A stretch of DNA of 5,721 bases from Methanocorpusculum sp. Lineage in GTDB: Archaea > Halobacteriota > Methanomicrobia > Methanomicrobiales > Methanocorpusculaceae. Shown piece after piece: positions 1-5,721 of this stretch. Where the stretch lies: positions 1-5,721 of the forward strand of contig DALTYF010000072.1 of NCBI GenBank assembly GCA_029986195.1, given 5' to 3'. How positions within the stretch are numbered: position 1 is the first letter of the stretch; every line of letters begins with the position of its first letter. Under the pieces are notes generated by a model. It was not told where the DNA came from and did no database searches. It worked only from the letters and a program-made list of their open reading frames with translations. Both the position numbers and the translations under genes were made by a program.

Positions 1-2492
1 TACTGATACTCTACCAGGCTCTGCACCTGTTTGGGCAGTCCGCCCTTAAACCGGAGACGGATTCCCTCATAATACTCACGGACACGATCGTTCATGGTCG
101 GATGCACCCGCAGTTTTGCTGCGGCAAAATCTGCATCGGTGACGGCCGTACCGTTCCGGCGCAGGGCCTCCATCGCAGCCTCGCGGCAGAGGCTCTCAAG
201 ATCAGATCCCACAAACCCGTCTGTCATTTCGGCGATCCTCTCGACAAACGCCGTCCGGACCGGATCCGCAAACATCACATTCTGTGCGGCAAACACATCC
301 GTGAGAATGCGGCGAAGCTGTGAAACAGACGGCCCCTCCTCTTCTGTTTCAATCTTCCTGACTGCGGTCTTGATCTGCCGGAGGGTCAGGGTCTTTCCTG
401 CATATTTTTCCGCAAACGTACGCACGCCCTCCTCGCTGCACCCGGCGAGTGCCTCCGCCGCCGCATCAAGAGAAGAGTTTTCCAGCGGCATATGCCGCAT
501 ATGCACCGCAAGAATCGCCCGGCGGTCCGCTGGCGCCGGCTCAGGGATATAGACGAGGCGGTCAAACCGTCCGGACCGGAGCAGTGCCGGATCAATAATA
601 TCCGGACGGTTGGACGCAGCAAGAATCACCACATCGTTCAGCGGTTCAATCCCGTCCATTTCGGTCAGAATCTGGTTTAAAACATTCTCCACAACCTGGT
701 TACCCTCGCCGCCCGCACTACGGGCCGGCGTAAGGGAATCGATCTCATCAAAGAAAATGATTGCGGGCGCAACCTGCCGGGCTTTGCGGAATATCTCCCG
801 GACCGCACGCTCCGACTCCCCGACCCATTTGGAAAGCAGCTGCGGACCCTTGATCGCGATGAAGTTCGCCCCGCTCTCGTTTGCAACCGCCTTTGCAATC
901 AGCGTCTTTCCCGTACCGGGCGGTCCGTAGAGCAGGATACCCTTCGGAGGCCGGATACCGAGCTGCGCAAACGACTCCTTGCGGGTGAACGGATACTCCA
1001 CCGCCTCGCGGACCTCATTCAGCGCCGTCTCACATCCGCCGACATCAGTCCACCGGGTTGCAACCGACTCAATCGAGATCTCCCGCATGGCAGACGGCAT
1101 AATCTCGCGGGACGCCTCGGCAAAATCCTTTGCCGTAACCTCCAGCGTCCTGAGCACTTCATCCGGAATACGCTCGGTATCCAGATCGATCACATTCATC
1201 TGCCGGCGGAGCGCCCGGATAGCAGCCTCGCGTGCGAGGGCTGCAAGGTCCGCCCCGACGAATCCCCGGGACAAAGCGGCCAGCCGTGCAAGAAGCCTCT
1301 CGCGGTTGCGGTCGTACTCCGCCTCCGCAGCCTCGATCTTCTTCTCCGTTCCGTGATGTTTCAGCTCCTTCACCCGTGCAGCACCCTCAAACGGCATACC
1401 GCGTGTATGAATCTGCAGAATCTCCTGCCTGTCTGCCTCGGAAGGTACCCCAATCTCAATCTCACGATCGAATCTGCCGGGCCGGCGGAGTGCGGGATCG
1501 ATTGCATCGGGCCGGTTTGTTGCACCCACCACAACAACCTGCCCGCGGTCGGCGATACCGTCCATCATGGTCAGCAGCTGGGCAACCACCCTGCGCTCCA
1601 CCTCGCCCGAAACATCCTCACGGCGCGGGGCAATCGAATCAATCTCATCAATAAAGATGATGGCCGGAGCGTTTGCCTCGGCCTCTTCAAACACCTCGCG
1701 GAGCCGCTGCTCGGACTCGCCGTAATACTTGGAGATGACCTCGGGACCTGCGATTGAGATAAAGTGCGCACCGCTCTCGTTTGCAACCGCCTTTGCGATC
1801 AGGGTCTTTCCCGTTCCCGGCGGTCCGTAAAGCAGCACTCCCTTCGGCGGATCAATACCCATTGTTTCAAACAGCTCCGGGTGACGGATGGGCAGCTCAA
1901 TCATCTCGCGGACGCGGCGGAGCTCTCCTTTGAGACCGCCGATATCCTCGTAACTGATCTGTTTCGTCCCCTCAAACCCGTCGATATCCCCTTCATCGGA
2001 GATCTCAATATCGGTAGTGCGGGAGATGATGCACGCGCCCTCCGGTTCCACTGCCGCTATTTTGAACTCAAGATACGTATTGGGGATACGGGTAATAATC
2101 GGCAGAATATCCCCTGCCGTTACCGGGAAGTTGATCAGGGACTCGGTGATCTCTTCGGGTTCGGCATCAAAGTTCTGGGGCATATGCACCGGGGGAATGA
2201 GGTAAACACATTCCGCTTCGATCTGTTCCTCAACCGGCCTGACCACAACGCGGTCTCCCGGATTAACGCCCGCGTTCATCCGCGTGAACTTGTCGATACG
2301 TATCTTTCCCTGTTTCCAGTCGGCGGTCATGGCACGCCAGACCTTGGCGACGGTTTTTGTTTTGCCCTCAATGACGACAAGCTGGCCGGGAACAATGCCG
2401 AGCTGCTGCATAGTGTCCGGATCGAGTCGTGCTTTTCCCGATCCCTGATCCTCAGGATACGCACTGTCGACTTTGAGTGATAGTTCCGGCAT
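1..2492 (-). CDS. CDC48/VAT-family tandem AAA+ ATPase (essentially complete)
   Basis: This is a hexameric unfoldase/segregase that uses ATP to extract or unfold proteins in the cytoplasm, often upstream of the proteasome in archaea (family knowledge). The 830 visible residues begin with a Cdc48 N-domain (double-psi barrel about 3-90, second subdomain about 100-170). AAA domain D1 has Walker A GPPGTGKT at 223-230, aromatic pore loop KYYG at 255-258, Walker B acidic pair D282/E283, N326 and arginine fingers R337/R340. D2 has GPPGTGKT at 523-530, pore loop KWVG at 555-558, D582/E583, N628 and R639/R642. Both ATPase sites therefore look active. Two insertions are unusual: about 27 extra residues near 371-403 and about 74 near 672-755. 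The start at 2492 fits the usual family N-terminus ([14 protein letters not shown]). Codon 831 begins TA, so it is Tyr or a stop; the C-terminal KGGLPKQ...EYQ resembles relatives that end there. The gene is divergent from larC. Confidence 0.96.
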   Translation of the reverse strand, partial: MPELSLKVDSAYPEDQGSGKARLDPDTMQQLGIVPGQLVVIEGKTKTVAKVWRAMTADWKQGKIRIDKFTRMNAGVNPGDRVVVRPVEEQIEAECVYLIPPVHMPQNFDAEPEEITESLINFPVTAGDILPIITRIPNTYLEFKIAAVEPEGACIISRTTDIEISDEGDIDGFEGTKQISYEDIGGLKGELRRVREMIELPIRHPELFETMGIDPPKGVLLYGPPGTGKTLIAKAVANESGAHFISIAGPEVISKYYGESEQRLREVFEEAEANAPAIIFIDEIDSIAPRREDVSGEVERRVVAQLLTMMDGIADRGQVVVVGATNRPDAIDPALRRPGRFDREIEIGVPSEADRQEILQIHTRGMPFEGAARVKELKHHGTEKKIEAAEAEYDRNRERLLARLAALSRGFVGADLAALAREAAIRALRRQMNVIDLDTERIPDEVLRTLEVTAKDFAEASREIMPSAMREISIESVATRWTDVGGCETALNEVREAVEYPFTRKESFAQLGIRPPKGILLYGPPGTGKTLIAKAVANESGANFIAIKGPQLLSKWVGESERAVREIFRKARQVAPAIIFFDEIDSLTPARSAGGEGNQVVENVLNQILTEMDGIEPLNDVVILAASNRPDIIDPALLRSGRFDRLVYIPEPAPADRRAILAVHMRHMPLENSSLDAAAEALAGCSEEGVRTFAEKYAGKTLTLRQIKTAVRKIETEEEGPSVSQLRRILTDVFAAQNVMFADPVRTAFVERIAEMTDGFVGSDLESLCREAAMEALRRNGTAVTDADFAAAKLRVHPTMNDRVREYYEGIRLRFKGGLPKQVQSLVEYQ

Positions 2493-2520
2493 GATTGAGT
2501 AGTACAATGCTCTGGAATTG

Positions 2521-2532
2521 ATTAATAATATT
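2521..2532 (-). promoter_or_regulatory. TATA-like box for the CDC48 gene
   Basis: An A/T-only run, reading AATATTATTAAT on the minus strand, lies about 30-40 bases upstream of the CDC48 ATG. Archaeal transcription usually starts about 25 bases downstream of the TATA box, which would give a leader of only about 10 bases. No Shine-Dalgarno sequence is visible before the ATG, which fits a short-leader mRNA. The run is nearly symmetrical, so it could also act towards larC. Assigned by sequence pattern and position only. Confidence 0.5.
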
Positions 2533-2670
2533 CTGGAGGGGACGTTGCACCTTTCTTCCTGAACATCCCACGGTTCGCACGGCTTTGCCGTGCGAATCGT
2601 GGGCTGAAATTCGATCAACGACGATCATCCCGAGGCAAGAAACGAGTTTAGGTGCAACACGTCTGGAGGG
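2532..2670. repeat. Palindromic element flanked by 9-bp direct repeats (MITE-like candidate)
   Basis: The 9-mer TCTGGAGGG occurs at 2532-2540 and again at 2662-2670. Between the copies lie 121 bases whose ends carry an inverted repeat: GTTGCACCT at 2544-2552 and AGGTGCAAC at 2650-2658. A strong 17-bp hairpin sits inside at 2567-2603. Direct repeats outside, inverted repeats near the ends and no coding capacity are the layout of a small non-autonomous transposable element with a target-site duplication. The outermost three bases on each side do not match as an inverted repeat, and only one copy is visible. It could instead be a structured RNA or a pair of regulator sites. No transposase gene is present in the window. 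Confidence 0.4.
2567..2603 (+). other. Strong 17-bp hairpin with TTT loop
   Basis: The left arm CCCACGGTTCGCACGGC (2567-2583) and right arm GCCGTGCGAATCGTGGG (2587-2603) pair at all 17 positions around a 3-base loop. The single non-Watson-Crick position is G/T, which becomes a G-U wobble in plus-strand RNA but an A/C mismatch in minus-strand RNA, slightly favouring function as plus-strand RNA. No T-run follows directly, so it is not a classical terminator. It lies in the centre of the palindromic element between the divergent CDC48 and larC genes. Confidence 0.75.
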
Positions 2671-2700
2671 TGCCGGGGTTTTTGCTCTTCTAATGGGGAG

Positions 2701-2710
2701 AACTTTATCC
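2701..2710 (+). promoter_or_regulatory. Weak TATA-like box for the larC-radB operon
   Basis: The sequence AACTTTATCC, preceded by purine-rich GGGAGA that could serve as a BRE, lies about 35-43 bases upstream of the larC ATG at 2744. That spacing would place the transcript start near 2728-2734 with a leader of about 10-15 bases. The match to an archaeal TATA box is only partial, and the symmetrical A/T run at 2521-2532 is an alternative promoter that would give a long structured leader. Confidence 0.35.
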
Positions 2711-2743
2711 CGTGAACGCAAGAGTATTATTCAGGATTATTCT

Positions 2744-3919
2744 ATGCGTCTGTTGGTGATTGATCCCGGGTTTGGTGCTGCGGGCGATATGATGTGCGGC
2801 GCGCTTCTTGCCGCCGGTGCGGACCGTGATACGGTTCTTCGTGCAATGCAGCCGGCAGCGCCGGAGCTGTCGTCGGTTTCGCAGGTGATACGGTGCGGTA
2901 TACCTGCGTGCTACGTCCGGACCCATGCCGGTCCTGCACACCGGACACCTGCCGAAGTACTGGCGATTGTCCGCGCCGCAGACGCTCCGGCTGCTGCAAT
3001 CGATCTGGCCGTCCGGGTATTTACCCGGATTGCGGCAGCCGAAGAACAGGTACACGGGACCCATCATGTACATTTCCATGAAGTGGGTGCGGATGATGCC
3101 ATTGCAGACGTGCTTGGTGCCTGCACGGCGCTTGTGACCCTCGGAGTGGACGCGGTGCACATTCTGCCGCTATCGGTCGGGTCCGGAACAACGGTCTGTG
3201 CCCACGGAACGATGCCGGTTCCTGCTCCCGCGACCGCAGAGATTTTACGAAACGCGGATCTGCGGGTTGCGACCGGCGGTTTTTCCGGAGAACTGTGCAC
3301 ACCGACGGGGGCTGCACTTCTTGCGGAGTTTTCGGCGTCGTTTGGAACGTACGAACATCCCGGCAGACTTGTTTCGGTCGGCTGCGGGGCAGGTACCCGT
3401 GATCCGGCCGATCACCCGAATGTATTGCGGGTGATGATCATGGAGACGGAATCGCCGCTTTTTGGTCCGGCAGTTGATGTACTGGAGACGAATGTGGATG
3501 ATGTCTCCGGCGAACTGCTCTCGGATGTGGTGTCTTCTCTGATGGACGCGGGAGCCCGGGATGCGTGTCTGGTGCCGATCATAATGAAGAAAGGACGGCC
3601 CGGTTACCTTGTCCGGGTGATCGCTCTGCCGGAGGACTCGGAACGACTGGCACGCCTCCTCGCCCGGGAGACCGGCAGTCTTGGCATACGCTGTATGCCG
3701 ATGGTGCACCGGTTTGTGGCTGACCGCCGCATCTCGTCCGAAACGGTGGTGGTGAACGGGAACACATTCACGGTCGATGTGAAGACGGCATTTATGGACG
3801 GTAAACCCTACTCGCGCAAAGCAGAGTTTGATCAGGTGCGGGATGCAGCGGATGCTGCCGGCGTTTCCGTCCGGGATATGAAACGGGTTGTTGAGGAGGA
3901 GGCATGGAAGAAGGAATAA
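2744..3919 (+). CDS. larC: Nickel-pincer cofactor biosynthesis protein LarC (DUF111 family)
   Basis: LarC inserts nickel, in a CTP-dependent reaction, into the pyridinium thio-carboxylate precursor to make the nickel-pincer nucleotide, the cofactor of lactate racemase and related LarA enzymes (family knowledge). The 391-residue protein shows the family's N-terminal motif as DPGFGAAGDM at 7-16, a histidine-rich HHVHFHEVG at 107-115 followed by two Asp, ETNVDDVSGE at 248-257 and KKGRPG at 282-287. The length is normal, and the LarC1 and LarC2 regions are in one frame, unlike the frameshifted Lactiplantibacillus larC. The ATG at 2744 was chosen because the family motif starts seven residues in; an in-frame TTG at 2585 would add residues translated from the palindromic element. 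No larA, larB or larE is in the window, so the client enzyme is unknown. The end overlaps radB by 16 bases. Confidence 0.9.
   Translation: MRLLVIDPGFGAAGDMMCGALLAAGADRDTVLRAMQPAAPELSSVSQVIRCGIPACYVRTHAGPAHRTPAEVLAIVRAADAPAAAIDLAVRVFTRIAAAEEQVHGTHHVHFHEVGADDAIADVLGACTALVTLGVDAVHILPLSVGSGTTVCAHGTMPVPAPATAEILRNADLRVATGGFSGELCTPTGAALLAEFSASFGTYEHPGRLVSVGCGAGTRDPADHPNVLRVMIMETESPLFGPAVDVLETNVDDVSGELLSDVVSSLMDAGARDACLVPIIMKKGRPGYLVRVIALPEDSERLARLLARETGSLGIRCMPMVHRFVADRRISSETVVVNGNTFTVDVKTAFMDGKPYSRKAEFDQVRDAADAAGVSVRDMKRVVEEEAWKKE
3893..3899 (+). promoter_or_regulatory. Shine-Dalgarno site for radB
   Basis: GAGGAGG lies four bases before the radB ATG at 3904, inside the last codons of larC. The purine run continues to 3902. 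It is the clearest ribosome-binding site in the window, whereas the first genes of the transcription units show none. This supports internal, coupled translation of radB from a larC-radB mRNA. Confidence 0.75.
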
Positions 3920-4581
3920 CCCGGAAAATTTCCACGGCAGTCCCGGGGTTTGACCGGCTGCTGGGCGGCGGACTTGAGCCGCGGATGATTACGCAGTTTG
4001 TGGGGGAGGCAGGTTCCGGAAAGAGTACTCTCTGCCTTGTTGCCGCGGTTGCGGTGCTGCGTGCCGGCGGCGGTGTGATGTACATTGACTCCGAAGGATT
4101 TTCGGTGGAACGGTTTTCGCAGATTGCGGGAGCTGATACGGAGGAGTATGCAAAACGGATCTATATCGAAGAACCGATGACGTTTGCAGAGCAGGGGAGC
4201 ATGATTGCCGGATGCGAGGCGCTGTTACGTGCGGGAAAAGTACAGCTGATCGTAGTTGATTCGGCGACTGCGCTGTATCGTCTGGAACAGATGGATACCC
4301 GGGAAGCACTGTCCATGCTGTCGCACCAGATGATGGTGCTGCTTGCGCTTGCAAAACGGTTTGATGTTCCGGCGGTGATTACGAATCAGGTGTTTATGGA
4401 TGTGGACCGCCACCGGCTGAGCGGGCTCGGGGGAACAGCGCTTGCACACATCTCCAAAGCAATTCTCCGGGTGGAAAAACGGGACGGGTTCCGGCGTGCG
4501 GTGGTAGCAAAGCACCGGTCGCGGCCGGAAGGGGATTACTGGGACTTTGTGATTACCGGCGACGGGGTTGCAGACCGGTAG
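3904..4581 (+). CDS. radB: DNA repair and recombination protein RadB
   Basis: RadB is a euryarchaeal paralogue of the RadA recombinase, thought to assist homologous recombination (a mediator-like role) rather than carry out strand exchange itself (family knowledge). The 225-residue protein is a single RecA/KaiC-type ATPase core. It opens with the typical PGFDRLLGGGLEP segment (14-26), then Walker A GEAGSGKST (34-42), the YIDSEG strand with D62 and E64 (60-65), Walker B ending in D119 (LIVVDSATA), and ITNQV (159-163) in the region of loop L2. It lacks the N-terminal helix-hairpin-helix domain of RadA, and its length is normal for RadB. The start is fixed by a good Shine-Dalgarno sequence and by the family N-terminus. 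It overlaps the end of larC by 16 bases, so the two are probably co-transcribed and translationally coupled, although no functional link between them is evident. Confidence 0.92.
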   Translation: MEEGITRKISTAVPGFDRLLGGGLEPRMITQFVGEAGSGKSTLCLVAAVAVLRAGGGVMYIDSEGFSVERFSQIAGADTEEYAKRIYIEEPMTFAEQGSMIAGCEALLRAGKVQLIVVDSATALYRLEQMDTREALSMLSHQMMVLLALAKRFDVPAVITNQVFMDVDRHRLSGLGGTALAHISKAILRVEKRDGFRRAVVAKHRSRPEGDYWDFVITGDGVADR

Positions 4582-4586
4582 GGTCT

Positions 4587-4617
4587 GTTCTTTTTTCTCG
4601 GCGTGATCGGTATCACG
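4587..4617 (+). terminator. T-rich terminator and small hairpin at convergent gene ends
   Basis: A T-rich tract (GTTCTTTTTTCT, with six consecutive T at 4591-4596) begins six bases after the radB stop codon, as expected for an archaeal oligo-T terminator. A 6-bp inverted repeat, CGTGAT/ATCACG with a 4-base loop (4602-4617), follows it and overlaps the stop codon of the convergent phosphatase gene. The minus strand has no T-run here, so an exit signal for the phosphatase is not clear. Confidence 0.55.
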
Positions 4618-5440
4618 TGTCCGGTCCGGGGAGAAGTCCCCGTATGATTCGCGCGGCTTCGCAGATATTTTCTATGACGTAATCAGCGGTGTCGAAGAGA
4701 ATTTCCGGCCGCGTTCCTTCCTGCTGGACGGTGAGGATGGCAACGTCTGCGGATTTCATTGCAGAAAGATCATTGATGCCGTCGCCGGTCATGACCACGA
4801 CGTCATACTCGGTCTTCAGGTTCTGGACAATCTGTGCTTTTGTTACCGGTGTTGCCACTCCGTGGACACGGTTGCGCGGGATGCCGATCTGATCGGCAAT
4901 TATTTCCAGTTTCTCCGTCCGGTCTCCGGAGGCAATGAACACTGCAACTCCCAGACCGTGCAGCAGGGATATCATCTCCCGGACGCCCGGGAACGGGTAT
5001 CCGGCAGCAGCAATGGCGAACTCAATCTTTCGTGTCCGCAGGTTGATGATTGCGCCTGCGTTCAGCGCAAAGCTGTCACTCTGCCGGGACACGGTCATCC
5101 AGCAGTCGCGGATGACCTCCTGCATGTCGGAGACTTTCGCGTCGGTGTCACCGTAGAGGATATCTCCCACGACATCCGAGACGATGACACGTCTCCCGCA
5201 GCTGATGCCAAAACTTACGTCTGCCTCTGTCAGGTATTCCGAGAGCAGGGCGTCCTGGCAGCTGTCCATGATGTCGCGGGAGTGCAGGTTCAGGAGAACC
5301 AGAATCCTGTCCGGGTCCTGGAAGGTCAGCGTTGTGGTCTCCATGCTTGCATCCGCCATCCGGTGGTCGGCTACGGACAGTACACTCCGGTACGTCCGGA
5401 GAAGCGTCCCCGCACTATCAAAAACCGCTGCAACTGTCAT
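4613..5440 (-). CDS. Soluble P-type-ATPase-like HAD phosphatase
   Basis: This is a cytoplasmic HAD-superfamily hydrolase resembling the catalytic P domain of P-type ATPases without membrane segments, like the soluble M. jannaschii protein MJ0968 (recalled similarity). The 275 residues open with VFDSAGTLL, putting the expected phosphate-accepting aspartate at D8. The second acid of the usual DxDGT phosphatase motif is Ala10, in the position where P-type ATPases have DKTGT. Motif II is IASGD (169-173), the conserved lysine is probably K201, and motif IV is TGDGINDLSAMKSADVAI (218-235), very close to the P-type signature. Residues about 15-145 form an insert between motifs I and II that I do not recognise as a standard cap. 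No membrane helix or signal peptide is seen. The start at 5440 places motif I at the same distance from the N-terminus as in MJ0968. The substrate is unknown. The gene is convergent with radB and divergent from the isomerase gene. Confidence 0.85.
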   Translation of the reverse strand: MTVAAVFDSAGTLLRTYRSVLSVADHRMADASMETTTLTFQDPDRILVLLNLHSRDIMDSCQDALLSEYLTEADVSFGISCGRRVIVSDVVGDILYGDTDAKVSDMQEVIRDCWMTVSRQSDSFALNAGAIINLRTRKIEFAIAAAGYPFPGVREMISLLHGLGVAVFIASGDRTEKLEIIADQIGIPRNRVHGVATPVTKAQIVQNLKTEYDVVVMTGDGINDLSAMKSADVAILTVQQEGTRPEILFDTADYVIENICEAARIIRGLLPGPDT

Positions 5441-5468
5441 ACTATACGGGTAAATTTGTTGCAGTTGC
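5430..5468. repeat. 7-bp inverted repeat around the phosphatase start codon
   Basis: GCAACTG (5430-5436) and CAGTTGC (5462-5468) are exact reverse complements, flanking the ATG at 5438-5440 with 25 bases between them. The pair could be an operator or, if the transcript starts upstream of 5468, a hairpin enclosing the start codon. A 7-bp match this close can arise by chance, particularly with the overlapping GTTGCAGTTGC repeat on the same arm. Confidence 0.3.
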
Positions 5469-5469
5469 T

Positions 5470-5478
5470 ATTTCTAAT
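5470..5478 (-). promoter_or_regulatory. Possible TATA-like box for the phosphatase gene
   Basis: On the minus strand the A/T-rich stretch TTAGAAATA lies about 30-38 bases before the phosphatase ATG. This would give a transcript start near 5446 and a very short leader. No Shine-Dalgarno sequence is visible. The match is weak, and the A/T-rich AAATTTA nearer the ATG is too close to act as a TATA box. Confidence 0.3.
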
Positions 5479-5530
5479 GTGGGTATTGGTGTTGCCTGCC
5501 GTTATGAACAGAGCCTCCGGTACCCGCCGC

Positions 5531-5540
5531 ACATATATAG
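5531..5540 (+). promoter_or_regulatory. TATA box for the isomerase-like gene
   Basis: ACATATATAG is the best TATA match in the window and lies 24-33 bases before the ATG at 5564. With the usual archaeal spacing of about 25 bases, transcription would start within a few bases of the ATG. There is no Shine-Dalgarno sequence in the intervening C- and T-rich stretch, so the mRNA is probably leaderless. Confidence 0.7.
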
Positions 5541-5563
5541 TGTAGCACCCCCATTTTTTACAT

Positions 5564-5721
5564 ATGACTCTTCTCCGAACAGCTGAGCAGATCCAAACCA
5601 TGCAGATCCGCGGCGCTGGAAAAATCGCACGCGAGGCAGTTTCTGCTCTTCGCGATCATGCTGAAACACTTCCGCATACCGGTGATGCTTCTTTGTTTAT
5701 CCGGGAGATGGAACACGCAGC
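5564..5721 (+). CDS. Ribose-1,5-bisphosphate isomerase / aIF-2B-like protein, N-terminal part
   Basis: Archaeal members of this family convert ribose 1,5-bisphosphate to ribulose 1,5-bisphosphate, between AMP phosphorylase and type III RuBisCO in the AMP/nucleoside degradation pathway; relatives are eIF-2B subunits and methylthioribose-1-phosphate isomerase (family knowledge). Only 52 codons are present before the window ends. They show the family's N-terminal helix with IRGAGKIAR at 15-23, which is characteristic of the ribose-1,5-bisphosphate isomerase branch. The catalytic residues lie beyond the window, so the exact branch cannot be settled here. The ATG at 5564 is supported by the closely spaced TATA box and the absence of another in-frame start before the motif except Met13. 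The gene is divergent from the phosphatase, sharing a 123-base promoter region. Confidence 0.75.
   Translation, partial: MTLLRTAEQIQTMQIRGAGKIAREAVSALRDHAETLPHTGDASLFIREMEHA

Noticed and set aside
1764..2480. Plus-strand open frame of 238 codons
   Set aside because: It lies wholly antisense to the CDC48 N-domain and D1, whose reading is certain, and shows no recognisable domain. It is open because of codon bias on the other strand.
2567..2603. Classical intrinsic terminator
   Set aside because: The hairpin is strong but is not followed directly by a T-run on either strand, and no gene ends towards it.
2551..2683. Box C/D guide RNA in the intergenic region
   Set aside because: CTGA occurs at 2558-2561 and 2604-2607, but there is no good RTGATGA C box on either strand at the right spacing.
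2585..2743. Upstream in-frame extension of larC to a TTG start at 2585
   Set aside because: The added 53 residues would be translated from the palindromic element and match nothing expected. The LarC family motif begins seven residues after the ATG at 2744.
2705..3709. Minus-strand open frames of about 150 codons across larC
   Set aside because: They are antisense shadows of larC, rich in Arg, His and Pro as expected from the complement of a GC-rich gene.
4862..5545. Plus-strand open frame of 227 codons
   Set aside because: It is antisense to the HAD phosphatase, whose motifs I to IV are intact. It has no recognisable domain and no credible start signal.
1..5721. CRISPR array, tRNA, rRNA or defence island
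   Set aside because: No regularly spaced repeats, cloverleaf-like sequence, rRNA-like segment or cas/toxin/restriction gene was seen on either strand.

Overview
The window looks like chromosomal DNA of a methanogenic euryarchaeon, most likely of the order Methanomicrobiales. The evidence is the gene content: a tandem AAA+ CDC48/VAT ATPase, the euryarchaeal RadA paralogue RadB, a LarC-type nickel-insertion protein, a soluble P-type-ATPase-like HAD phosphatase of the Methanocaldococcus MJ0968 type, and the start of an archaeal ribose-1,5-bisphosphate isomerase/aIF-2B-like gene. TATA-like promoters sit very close to start codons. The order-level assignment rests on remembered protein similarity, not on a search.

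Layout from left to right. (1) Positions 1-2492, minus strand: a CDC48-family ATPase, essentially full length. Only the last base or bases of its end lie outside the window. (2) Positions 2493-2743: a 251-base divergent intergenic region. It holds a TATA-like box for CDC48, a roughly 120-base palindromic element bounded by a 9-base direct repeat and centred on a 17-bp hairpin, and a weak TATA-like box for larC. (3) Positions 2744-4581, plus strand: larC and radB, overlapping by 16 bases with a strong Shine-Dalgarno sequence inside the end of larC, so very probably one operon. A T-rich tract follows. (4) Positions 4613-5440, minus strand: the HAD phosphatase, convergent with radB. (5) Positions 5441-5563: a divergent promoter region with a good TATA box. 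(6) From 5564, plus strand: the first 52 codons of the ribose-1,5-bisphosphate isomerase-like gene, probably on a leaderless or nearly leaderless mRNA.

The genes do not form one obvious pathway. They cover protein unfolding (CDC48), cofactor synthesis (LarC), recombination (RadB), a phosphatase of uncertain substrate, and nucleotide/pentose-bisphosphate metabolism. No defence system, CRISPR array, tRNA or rRNA was found. The parts least explained by ordinary annotation are the palindromic, direct-repeat-flanked element at 2532-2670 and the two long insertions in the CDC48 AAA domains. I see no convincing new multi-gene system.
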